Shown here piece after piece: positions 22,201 to 31,291 of a DNA stretch of 39,426 nt; positions within the stretch are counted from its first letter, which is position 1, and each line of letters begins with the position of its first letter. A program made the translations under genes and the position numbers. Under the pieces are notes generated by a model. The model was not told where the DNA came from, did not search any database, and worked only from the letters and a program-made list of their open reading frames with translations. Location of the stretch: NCBI GenBank assembly GCA_000708835.1, contig DF237652.1, positions 1,849-41,274 of the forward strand, read 5' to 3'. This stretch comes from Klebsormidium nitens (Eukaryota; Streptophyta; Klebsormidiophyceae; Klebsormidiales; Klebsormidiaceae).

Positions 22201-23987
22201 ACAGCCATTGAAACCCCGTGGCGCCAGAATTGACCCGCTGCAAAGGTCCTCCTGCTAAGTTTCCCCTACAAGGAACATCCTTGGATGTATCCTCCAAAAT
22301 GTTCTGAAAGGGGGCAATATCGTTGCACGGGAAGCACTTTCGTGCTTTCTCTGACTGTTTCCGTTGCGGCTCAATGATACGAGTTCTTCCACCTTATAAT
22401 GTTTGTTTCATCACTTCGTTGAACGGATGTATACTCAATGCCTGTGGGCCAAGCATTGGTCTGCAAAATGCGTTCCCACGTCCCCGTCGTTTCGTTGTGG
22501 CGTTTAATACCCCTGATTCGTCACGTCTGTGCCAATCGTTGTGTCCCTTCCGAATGTCACACCTAAGAGCTGCTGCTGTTTTTCTTGATATCGCGGTTCT
22601 CCGATGAGACTTCCTGTGGTTTTAGAGCTCGTTCAAGGTTATTGGTATCAATGTCTTCTCCTCACCTGCGGTCCCGGAGCTCGGTCGAGGGCACCGGTTT
22701 CAAAGTTATTTCTCTTCTTTCTTGTTCCCCCGCATAAGATTCTGTCTCTTCGTTCATGTTGCATCTTGTGAGAGTTAATTTAGGCGTTTCTAGCGGTTTG
22801 CGCTTCACAGTTTTTGCCCACGATGGGTTTCGGTCCGACTGTCCTCATTGCTTTGTTCTGCTTTTGCTTCGCAGTATCTGGTGACTCGTTTCAAAGTCCT
22901 AGACAGGTAAGCTTTTCAAGAGCTACTCAGGAGTCTCTGAAGGAAGTTTGATGGTAAAACCCATTCTCGGCTGTTGTGAATGGAGGTCCGAGACTTGCAA
23001 CGTCTGCCTTCCTTTCTTCTGGTATATCCGAGAACGAGAGCGGGGACTATTTGACGATCTGAACCTTCGAGACAGGTTTCAAGCGAAGACAGGGCGGTAG
23101 TTTGCCTGGAACAGACGCTTTCTTCTAATCGAATCAGGCTCCCTTTTCACTATTTAGGTCTTGCTAAACGAGGGCTACAATATAGCTTCGCTGCTGACCA
23201 AGTACCGAGGACTAGATTGGCGGGATCGTAGAAATTGGGACTGCAACAACCTTATGAACCCCATAGGATATGACGAGATCAATGCGCAGCCGCTGGAGGT
23301 GAGCGCTTATGGCTTCTGCTCATGGCTTCCGCTTATAGCTTCGCTTATGGCTTCGTTTATGGACTTTTGCTTTGTCGATTGGACAAATAGCTGTGCTGTT
23401 TCCTACACGTTGATTTGCTTCTTGACATTCCGCTGTGCCGTAACCCGACAAGATTGTTCTTCCCCGCTAATCTGAGGTCTTCGTTGAAAGAGTGTGCCGA
23501 ATGCAGCCCGGGCATTTGGTGTTTCTCGGTTATTGATACGGATCCAGCTACCGAGCAGTTTTCCATGCGAAATTTCTGAGATGTTGCAGCTCTCCGTCAG
23601 CCGAGCGTCGACTTCATCGTCCTACTCGAATGTGAAGCGCTTCATCTACATGAACGTGAAAACAGTCGCTTTCCTCCAAGATTCGCTGCAGCCCTTAGGT
23701 GTTGTCATGTTTGTTTCACAAAAATGGTTCTGCGCCGTTGATTTGTTGTCATGTTTGTTTCGAATCTAACGAAAATGGTTCTGCCCCGTTGTTGCAGGTT
23801 ATGTTTCTTTCACAAAAATGGTTCTGCGCCGTTGATTTGTTGTCATGTTTGTTTCGAATCTAACGAAAATGGTTCTGCCCCGTTGTTGCAGGTTATGTTT
23901 GTAAAAGCAAAGTCGTCAATGACTGAATGGGTCCGGATGCGGCTGGCCGTAGAGCTCGATCAAAGGTTCTCCGTTGCAGGGCGATAG
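16281..23987 (+). CDS. Type II membrane glycosyltransferase-like protein
   Basis: An eight-exon model with consistent phases: 16281-16412, 17517-17620, 18524-18646, 19526-19694, 20570-20713, 22016-22108, 23158-23298, 23892-23987 (333 aa). Residues 11-32 form one hydrophobic segment after a basic start (MKSRRLQSARF), a signal anchor that would place the rest in the Golgi lumen. Motifs in order: VSYVFSDTD (67-75), DYVIIMNGG (97-105), AHPNECFDMGTHGW (about 123-136), YILFLNSSVRGPYLP (154-168), IKLVGPTINC (192-201), HVQSYCMATD (214-223) and NEGYNIASLL in exon 7. This string, especially the FLNSSVRGP block, is a conserved pattern in uncharacterised algal proteins annotated as glycosyltransferases; its form recalls RgpF-like sugar transferases, but donor, acceptor and catalytic residues are unknown. 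Donors are mostly GTAAGC/GTGAGC types, acceptors pyrimidine-rich. Introns 2, 3, 4 and 7 contain duplicated exon edges, and intron 5 a TIR element. The junction of exon 1 to exon 2 is the least certain. Confidence 0.8.
18335..18566 (+). repeat. Two-copy tandem repeat (about 116 bp) across the exon 3 acceptor
   Basis: AAACCCACCACTTAA...GTTAACCTGA...CCCACTTGAT occurs twice about 116 bases apart. The downstream copy runs into the true acceptor (AG 18522-18523) and the start of exon 3 (GCTTAATCTTCTCCACTTTC). The upstream copy ends in CCGGCAG followed by GTTTAACCCCTCCACTTCCT, a clear but one-base-shorter version of the exon start. The duplication unit therefore included intron, acceptor and at least 28 bases of exon. 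Confidence 0.85.
19101..19615 (+). repeat. Array of three decayed copies of the exon 4 acceptor and start, plus the true exon edge
   Basis: The true junction reads AACCCAGCGCATAACCC...TACAG then the exon 4 start. Similar units precede it at about 19101-19200, 19247-19350 and 19395-19490. In the exon's own phase they encode SLSHHRVFRLG, SSAHPNALFGMG and FLRHLLSCFDMGAHVW, against FLAHPNECFDMGTHGW in the true exon. The third unit matches the true exon at 14 of 22 residues, has an acceptor (TTGATTGCAG) and stays open for 34 codons. The second keeps TTTCACAG. The first has lost its AG. The graded decay fits successive duplications. Confidence 0.85.
20108..20612 (+). repeat. Two copies of the exon 5 start in the preceding intron
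   Basis: Exon 5 begins GCTCAACCGTGGCATGCCCT (AQPWHALL) at 20570. Two upstream segments, from about 20114 (GCTCAGCCGTGGCACGCCCT) and 20238 (GCTCAGTCGTGGCACGCCTT), read AQPWHALRKRAERV and AQSWHAFLRSAVGNK in the same phase. Each follows an AG (CAAAG and TACAG), then hits a stop. They are copied acceptor-plus-exon-start segments that have diverged beyond the first eight codons. Confidence 0.85.
21684..21920. mobile_element. Non-autonomous TIR element (MITE-like), about 237 bp
   Basis: ATCGGCCCTAATTCCGGAAA at the left end is matched by the reverse complement of the right end (TCCGGAATTAGGGCCGAT). Inverted similarity continues about 60 bases inward through GCGATTCCGGAC and the CTTTA-T/C-TCCGGA words. 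The interior has no coding potential. It lies in intron 5 of the glycosyltransferase-like gene. No clear target-site duplication is visible at the ends, so the superfamily cannot be named. Confidence 0.75.
23304..23365 (+). repeat. GCTTATGGCTTC-type short repeat after the exon 7 donor
   Basis: Immediately after the exon 7 donor, imperfect units CTTATGGCTTC / CTCATGGCTTC / CTTATAGCTTC / CTTATGGCTTC recur every 10-14 bases. This looks like slippage-type intron growth; nothing indicates coding. Confidence 0.7.
23701..23900 (+). repeat. 94-bp tandem repeat across the exon 8 acceptor
   Basis: The word ATGTTT recurs at 23707, 23751, 23801, 23845 and 23895 (steps 44, 50, 44, 50), giving a 94-bp unit made of two related halves. 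The last ATGTTT is the start of exon 8 (GTTATGTTTGTAAAAGCA, VMFVKA). A full upstream copy keeps TTGTTGCAG and reads VMFLSQKW. The half-copies read VMFVSQKW. Successive full units are nearly identical, so this duplication is younger than those at exons 4 and 5. Confidence 0.9.
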
Positions 23988-25999
23988 GGACTTACGCAAA
24001 TGATATTTATTAACCTGCTCTGCTGTATAGGACATGACTGTCGGCAAGATTTGAGGCTCAACAATCGCGGTCTAGGTTGCCAGATTAGAGCTGATTAGCT
24101 AAGTAGCTGCAAATCACTTGCGAAACAATTCAGGTTGAGTCAATCAGTGCAGATATCCAGAAGTAAGCAAAGCAGCCTTAGGGCGGGGAGCAAGTATCTT
24201 TCATCAGGGCATATCACGCAATCCCGCACATCAAAAACTTTAATCAGTGCGACTTGTCATCCTTCGCGCAGAAGGGATGGGCCTGACCGAAAAAGAACCT
24301 GCCGTGCTTGACTCCAAATCAGTCCACGTGACCGTTGAATTCCAGTACTGAAGTATGAGCCTTGCAGGCATGGGCCATGCCACGGGATCGATCATAGTAT
24401 GCTTGGTATGGAGTATTCCGCATGACCTTTGTATAAAATCTGCTACCATTGATTAGTGATCCAGGCTTGCCGAGGTGTCTTGGCAAGTTCGTTCGTTGAT
24501 TGAACGTCCTGATCTTATTGGCCCGCCTGAGGCAGGGTCAATCTCATGCGCGGCATGAGGCTGCCCCGTGCGGCAGGGTCAATGTCATGCATGTGTGCAC
24601 ATCATGAGGTGTGCAAATCATTCGGTGCACCGTCCGCCCGCTCCAATGTTTATCTGGCCGTAATGCATATATCATTGAATGCGTCACCCGGAATTCGTTC
24701 CACTGGCCAACTTCATGCATGCATCAGCCTGATGATTGCAGTAGAGCTTAGCCTGCAAAAGCCCTTTAAGTATAGCTGCAATTACGTAGGCTTTCTAAGT
24801 TCAGCGCGCAGGCTCATAGGCAGTTAAGTTGGCCCCCGGGCTTAGGCCGCGGCCGCGTTCGGACCGTGGCCCGGCCCCGCGCGCGCACTGCGGCCGGTGC
24901 CTTACGCCGCGGCCGTGGTCAGCTCAGGCAATCGTCAGGCACCGTCGATATGCTCCAGAATGCGGGTTCTTGTACGGACGATGTTCTTTCAAAATCTGTG
25001 CGCGCGTCGTAGGGGGTTTTCTCGTGGACAAACACGCCGGGACTCGTTAAAGTGGGCGTATGCACTCGCGAGTGCACCTGGACATCGGACGGTTTTAACG
25101 TCCAAGTTGAATCTATCGGACGGCTCAGAGTTGCCCTTTTCGAGGCTCTCCTCAGGACTCAGACTCACTAGTGTGCATTTCCAGGCTTTGAAATCCGACG
25201 CCCACTTTAAAGACATAGGTATTGCCGAAACCAAATAATATTATACCGGCGCAGCTTTAATACCGGGCATTAGCTGGCCTGTGATCTGGCCAGATTGCCG
25301 TTAACCCGCCGTTAACCGTTCAATCTAGCTATCCTACCAACCCGAGCACTCTTGTCATTCGAAGTCCCCGTTTTCGCTGATTCTCAGACCGGTTTTGGCG
25401 AAGGAGGGTTTCAGGATATCCGTTTCGATTTTTGCCTCTTCTGCAGGCAACCAAGCCAGTTCGAACGTCGTTCAAATGCCCTGCGTAACCAGACTTTCTA
25501 AAAATTAGGAGCAACCCGGCAGGCCTGTCGAGCTTTGGGTCTTATCGCGGGTCGCCCCAGCTGAGCATAAGAAACGAAGTCTACGGCAACGCTCCAGGCA
25601 GACGCTAGCTCCACTGAATGATCTTAGAGCCTTCTACAGAAGCCGCCTTTCTTGGCGTGGCCAGAAAGACGTGGGCATGCAAAGTCAGCTGCTTTCCAAC
25701 GATTGGCTCGTTTCCACTCGACCTACTCTCCTGCAATCCTTTAGAGTCAGGGGACTGTATTGCCGACCCAGACATCCTTCGGCAAGATCGTGTCAATCCC
25801 TTCGATTCCAAAACCAGACAATGAAAGGGCGGCGCAGATCAACTCAACTAAGCTGACAAGCCGCCCAAAGCCGAGAAACGACCCATGTGTGTAGAAGAAA
25901 GACTACACTCGACACAGACTCCATATATATCTTCTCTTAGGAGTGGCACCCAGAGCTTATAAAGCTATTCCTGAGCTGACAAGAGCCCCCAACAGCAAA
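23988..25999. other. Intergenic region with a GC-rich island
   Basis: This is the 3' flank of the glycosyltransferase-like gene and 5' flank of the next plus-strand gene. Positions 24829-24920 form a GC-rich island with GCGGCCGC and GCGCGCGC words, similar in composition to positions 1-110. Two GCAGGGTCAAT-C/G-TCATGC words lie at about 24532 and 24573. No supported exon was found. The segment from 25941 to 25999 is likely transcribed, either as 5' UTR or as coding sequence if an upstream exon exists (acceptor AG at 25939-25940). Confidence 0.5.
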
Positions 26000-28900
26000 A
26001 TGCTGTCCAGCCTCCTTGAGGGGGAGTACAAAACGAACTACCCCCCGCGCCGGTTGCCCCAATCCGAAACAAAGTCCTTCGCCGAGCTAGCAAATGACCG
26101 TGGGTATACACTCCCCGAGAAAGCAGCAACGAGCGGACGCGATTCAGACAGCTGTCCAGCTGGCAGGCCGTCCGGAAGCAGAGTGATTGGGCCGTGCTCG
26201 TCATTTTTCGAGCAGCGATGGAACCTCGGTAAGCTATAGCCGTTGTTCCCATGAGCTATGGGCCTTCGTTTGGTCAGCTCTTTCGGTCAGCTATTGGCTT
26301 TGTATTGCCAGCATTGTGCTGGGGTTATAATCGAAACGGACCTCTGTAACGTGCGTCTCTTCTTTAAACGCAATCAAAGCGAGGAGCTGAAGAGCTCATT
26401 TCTGCCCGTTTGCCCGGCTGTGCTGATTTTTCCTGAGCAGACGTCGAAACTTGGTGGCCACTCTTTGAGTTTGACGGCAACAATTGGTGGAGCAGCCTAT
26501 CCTAATTTCAGTTGATAACATTAGGATGTGGCCGGCACGCTGGGGCAAATGGGCAATGGCTTTTCTGTGCCACAAATAGTCAAAGTTGTTCAGCAGTTCA
26601 ACTTTCGATGTGGACAGGTGAGCTCGGAGTCAGCCAGCGTTTCCCCAGAACCGTTGACACCAGTGGTCACTCGCCAATGCCGTGAGATACGTGGAACTGC
26701 AAGGGAGTGTCAGGGACGGTGGTGCAGGTTGAAAAGTCGGAGACATTGCTAAATCTCTAGATCAGCTTGGCAGCTTTCTAGGTCCCCAAAAAGGACGCGT
26801 CCGTTCATTTCTTTTAATCTGTATCCGCATTCGTTGTCCTACAACAGAGGAAGTAATTCGTGTATTTTATAGAGGTTACACAGAAACACCAGCTTTCTGG
26901 CGTGGATTCGTCTGAGCTGGTTCGTCTTCGCAGTAGATGCACCCTAGCACTCGACCATACCACACAGAAACTGCCTTTCAGTATTCCCGCTGCCCAGAAA
27001 CCTTGCTCTTTCGCGGCATGGGTTGCCTGCAGCCTTCGTGAACACCACCCGAAACTAGCTGACAGTCTTTCCGCTCGGGCTTTCAGGCTTTGTGAATCAA
27101 CGTTGCGAGGGGGACGTTGTAGGTCGAAGAGTGGTTTCAATAAGGTTGTGAACGTGAGCGTCCGTGAATCGGGTTTCAATATAAAATTCTAAAGTGGACA
27201 ATTCTGAAGTTTACCCTTCCCTTAGCGAGCGCCTCCAACGGCCCGAGCCTCCGGTCACGTCACGCTCACGTCAGCGAGTCCTTTTTGACTTCTGCAGCGG
27301 CAGACAACGGCTCCAGCACCTCCCAGTCAAACTCAGAGACAAGCGACCGGTACAAGGACCCCGGGGTGGTCTATCAACGGCAGGTGGGCGCTTATACGCT
27401 ATACTCGACGGCGGCTTATATATTTCAACCAGCGCTTAGGTGGTTTGGCGCGGGCTTGCATGCACTTATGATACGTTTTGCTTACACATGTCAGCTCGAG
27501 GCAGGCTCCTTACTTCGGGTCGAAAAAAGCGGCTCATCTACGAAGTGTGGATGTGTTGGCAGAACCTGCTGGAACGTCCGACGGTCTCTCGTACAGGTTT
27601 TAATTACAGCTGAAATGGCTTTTCTAATTCGGTCTTTTGTTGCTCTCGCTTTCAGCCTATGCCGTCCAAGACTCACTCCAACGTCCCTCGAGAAACGTAC
27701 CCAGCGCAATATACGTAAGCAACCCGTGATCCATTTTGTGTTGACAACCTCATGACAAAATGCTGTGCATGGGAGTATTCCATTCACACAGCCCGAAGCC
27801 TCGTGTTAAGAAGAAGATTGTATCGAAGATAGAGAACTTCTGTGGCGGAAGTTCGGACATCCTCCACTTACAGCAAGTTCGCAATACGCTTTGGGAGTTT
27901 GTACCGGTCGTATCACCCTTCCGAGTCGCTACGATAGTACTTCCCAAGGTCAACGTGATGCTATAAAGTATAATTTCACACATGTTTTGATGCGATTGGT
28001 CGGATCGAAGCAACCATTTCTGTGAATATGGGATCTATGCGACGGTAGGTTTTCAAGAGGGGTCTGGAAGGCCTTTGCTGTTGGCTACCCCCTCCCATCA
28101 ATAAAAAGCCTAGTGGTACTACATGTAAACAGGAAAGAAAGACTTCGAAAAACCTGATTCCCCTTTGGACGAAACGACTTTACAGAACGAGCAAGCAGGC
28201 CGACTTCGAACCGACGCCACGTGGCAACCCGCGGGACTACCAGGCGCGCTCCTTGAAACCCGGGCGGTCCGAGCTCGCGCTCGGTACGATCTCCCCGCAG
28301 TTCAGGACGACGTCACAGGCGTTCCAGAGTGACGTCACAGCTGCGACGGCGCGCGTGCGCGCGCAGCCGAAGGCGGGCGCGAAGACGTCACAGCTGCCAA
28401 CGCACAATATCATCACGGGTGAGGATGCTCGAACGAAGCAAACACTACGTGAAGCGTCTCTACCTCTGAAATTTGGATGGGGCTTTGGCTCCAAAGAAGC
28501 ATTAGAAGATCTAAAAAGGAACGATTTGGGCTGTTCTGCAAAGACCCAGCTCCTAACGAGCTTTGCTGTAGACAGCCGTTTCAATTTCTCGATCTGTCAT
28601 TTAGGAGTCGTAATCCATTTCGGTTGCCAGCTCCCCAGAGCAAAGCGTTGGAGGGAATCGGCCGCGCTTTAAGGTCAGCGTGCTCTGTTGAAATGGCACA
28701 AACCACAAGGAGAGGCAAACTGTTTCTTGTGAAGCACCAAAATGTTTTGAGGAAATCCGAGTCGAGATTTTGACAATCGCACTGATTCTCTGTACGAAAA
28801 CTGACTTGGAAGCGCTCCACTGGATAAATCAGCCGGGCCGCAAACGATAGTGAATTCTAGACCGGTCGAAAACAGTGTCGCTTGTCACGTACGGAGCATC

Positions 28901-29781
28901 ATTGAATAACTTAAACCACCACCCAACCGGTACATATGGGCCAGCAATGCTGGCCAATTTCATAACTTGAACTTCACGTGTGAAGTTCAAGTTGCGCTCA
29001 TGGGGCGCACGCATTTGGCACTGAAATGTAGCATTTGCCCAGCTCATAGCATGCCCAAATCATGCTTTTCAGTGGCGGTGTCAAGCTCAGTCGCCACAGA
29101 GAGGCCTTGCAAGAAGGCGCCAGGCTTTTCAGCTCTTCAAACCACCAAGAATAGCTCAAATAAGCTGAGTGTGGCTTTTTAGGGCTTACAGGCCTTGTTT
29201 TTGGCCGTTTGAAGAGCCGGGAAAAGGAGCGCATCTCAACGGGGCCTGTTCCAGGCGAGCAAGCCTGACACCGTCAAATTTGGTGAAGGTTGGATGCTGC
29301 TATCGTGCTGGGTAGACGCCATTTTGAGTGTTCAAAAACATGCGCCCCATGAGTCACCGTTTGAATTGCCCGATCTCGACGACCGTTGGCAATTTATGCC
29401 ACGTCAGCATCGAATTTGCCCGGTTTTATAGGTTGGGTGGTGGTTTAAGCGGCTTCGCTTTCATTTCTCCTCTTCCAACTAGTTACTCTCCTCTTCCAAC
29501 CGAAGTGTCACGGTCTCGTTTCAGAACCTGAGTTCTAACATCAGTCCATGTCACGAAAGTTGGCGATTTGGCTACTGCGTATTTCAACCGTCAATGATTT
29601 GCGCCCACATGGCTCAGGATGAAATCTGACCGATTCACGTTTTGCAGGAGGCCAGCCGCTGAGTAACACGACGCACGACGCCTTCGACCCGAAACGGAGT
29701 TACGGCAAGTACGGAACCCTTGAGAGGGAGAAGGGGGCCTCTGCCGCAGAGTGCTTCAGAGAATTCACCAGAACCCCATGA
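26000..29781 (+). CDS. Hypothetical protein with repeated Thr-Thr..Phe motifs; possibly ciliary microtubule-associated
   Basis: A five-exon model: 26000-26228, 27298-27383, 27656-27714, 28186-28418, 29648-29781, stop 29779-29781 (246 aa from the ATG at 26000). All phases agree (1, 0, 2, 1) and sites are good (GTAAGC, GTGGGC, GTAAGC, GTGAGG donors; TGCAG-type acceptors). The protein is hydrophilic, has no signal peptide or membrane span, and carries short recurring motifs: EYKTNYPP near the start, RETYPAQYT, PQFRTTSQAF, LPTHNIITGG and NTTHDAFDPKRSYGKYG. Such spaced Tyr/Pro and Thr-Thr..Phe words are typical of small microtubule-inner or sperm-tail proteins, hence the tentative ciliary suggestion; I cannot name the family. 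The frame upstream of 26000 is open back to an acceptor at 25940 (AYKAIPELTRAPNSK), so an unseen first exon is possible. 26525-26627 could be a phase-preserving cassette exon. The last intron contains a TIR element. Confidence 0.6.
28915..29444. mobile_element. TTAA-flanked non-autonomous TIR element, about 530 bp
   Basis: TTAA at 28911-28914 is followed by ACCACCACCCAACC. The exact reverse complement GGTTGGGTGGTGGT at 29431-29444 is followed by TTAA at 29445-29448. With one more matching base at each side, the perfect inverted repeat is 19 bp (28910-28928 and 29431-29449). A TTAA target duplication is characteristic of piggyBac-type transposons, but TTAA is its own reverse complement and could simply belong to the inverted repeat. 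The interior has palindromes but no transposase. It sits in the last intron of the plus-strand gene. Confidence 0.7.
28964..28993. repeat. 30-bp near-perfect palindrome
   Basis: AACTTGAACTTCAC, a 2-base centre GT, then GTGAAGTTCAAGTT: 14-bp perfectly complementary arms. A smaller palindrome, GGCCAGC-AAT-GCTGGCC, lies just left at 28939-28955. Both are inside the left part of the TTAA-flanked element and are probably subterminal structures of it. Confidence 0.9.
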
Positions 29782-31291
29782 TCTTTAGAATATAGTTCTC
29801 GCTTTCATTGTACATTCCCGTGAATATGTCTGAACCATCGCGTACTAACCAGCGAAGCTAGTAGAAATGACACAACGCTTCGAAATGAATCAACTCAGGT
29901 TAGTTCGTGGATGCTCGAATTATATGAGTCCGCTTCGGTATTGTGCCAATAATTTGTAGTCACATTACACTCCGCCTGAAGACTTTCCATGCAAACCCTG
30001 CCCAGCTCGCCGCGCGCTGCAAACTGATATGTCGGACGCGGCGCCGGCCAGTGCAGTGCGCAACTGTTAAACTGTTGCGATTGGCCAGCTCTGCATGGTA
30101 ATGACGTACAACTTCTTGCATGGCACACATGTGTTAGCATATGATCGGCACTACATCATTGTTGATATCATTGAGTACGATCGCCAAACAGCGCACGCGA
30201 ATACTAACGATACTAGGTTCGATCAAAAGCTCAGTACTAAGGTGTTGCATGGCAGTGGCGCTTGAAGTTTCGATCATGTCACTATCTGATGAGGCCTGCC
30301 TCCTTGGGCCAACTTCTTACTAATGCACGTGCGTACATGCTTATTTACTAGCCATGCATCATTGGCATGGGATGGCATGGCATGCCGCCCAGCTAGGCAC
30401 CATAAACGCCGTGACGTACGGCCATCGATGGCGCATGCCATGATCTGGCACGCCATGATCGAGTATATGCATTGATGGACGGTCTGTAACTGACAAGTCC
30501 ATTGAATCAATAAAATGGTATATTCAATTCGATCATCTGATCGATCGACCGTTGTATACTGGCAGCTTTGATCGAAAAGTCATGCATGCAACGATCTGTT
30601 GTATGTGAGCTCATGCAGTGTTCTGATCAGATCTGTCGGACCGTTCACCAAGCACGTGACGAATCGTTATGAATGCAGTCTGCACTGAGCAGCAAGTATA
30701 CGAGCGGCCGCGCAAATGATTGAATTCTGTCACTGTCTGGATCGGAGGCCCGCACTGACTCCTGAATGCCAGTAGTTCGTAATGGCAAGGTTCACGTCGA
30801 TATCTGCCGCACCAAAAACGTACGGGCCGGGCGACTCTTCAGTAACGGACGACTTCAACTTTTGCCTCTTTCTACTACCCTATATAAAACGGTTTGTGCT
30901 CTGGCAGCAGTTCACATCCTTTCTTGTTCCTGCTTCGGCCCCCCTGACCTGCACAAGCCCCTGAAAGACGTGACTGATCGAATTGAGTATCATTCTAACG
31001 AACTCTAAGCTTCAAAAACGTCCCGAATTCCTGTCCTGCGCTCCGCTGAAGCTCAGGTCGTAAAGCGTTTCCCCTCTCAGCCACTTGACAAGTAAGGCAG
31101 GTATCAAGCTCCTAACTCGATGTCTTAGTCGCTGAACGGTAATCTAACGTACTCAATCTTGAAGCACCTACATCTCGTCCCTACTTCTTCGCCTGCTCAG
31201 AGTTACGCCGCCTTTCTACTTCCCGCTACTGGTTACTCGTTGCATGTTACCCGTCTGAAATCTCAGTTTCCCGCTTTTGATTATCTACGTT
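29782..31291. other. Intergenic region between convergent genes
   Basis: The plus-strand gene ends at 29781 and the ZNHIT2 gene ends at 31292, so this is the shared 3' side. Positions 30340-30640 are rich in CATG and GATC words (TGGCATGGGATGGCATGGCATG and similar), forming many small palindromes. The open frame 30766-31008 has no recognisable motif or clear splice context. No RNA gene was recognised. Confidence 0.5.

Noticed and set aside
23701-23900. CRISPR-like regular repeat
   Set aside because: Units are contiguous tandem copies including an exon edge, in a eukaryotic intron, with no unique spacers.
26525-26627. Possible cassette exon in the 26000-29781 gene (acceptor TTAG, donor GTGAGC)
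   Set aside because: It keeps phase only in a frame giving a Cys-rich, unlikely peptide; the better-looking frame does not fit its neighbours. Kept only as a remote possibility.
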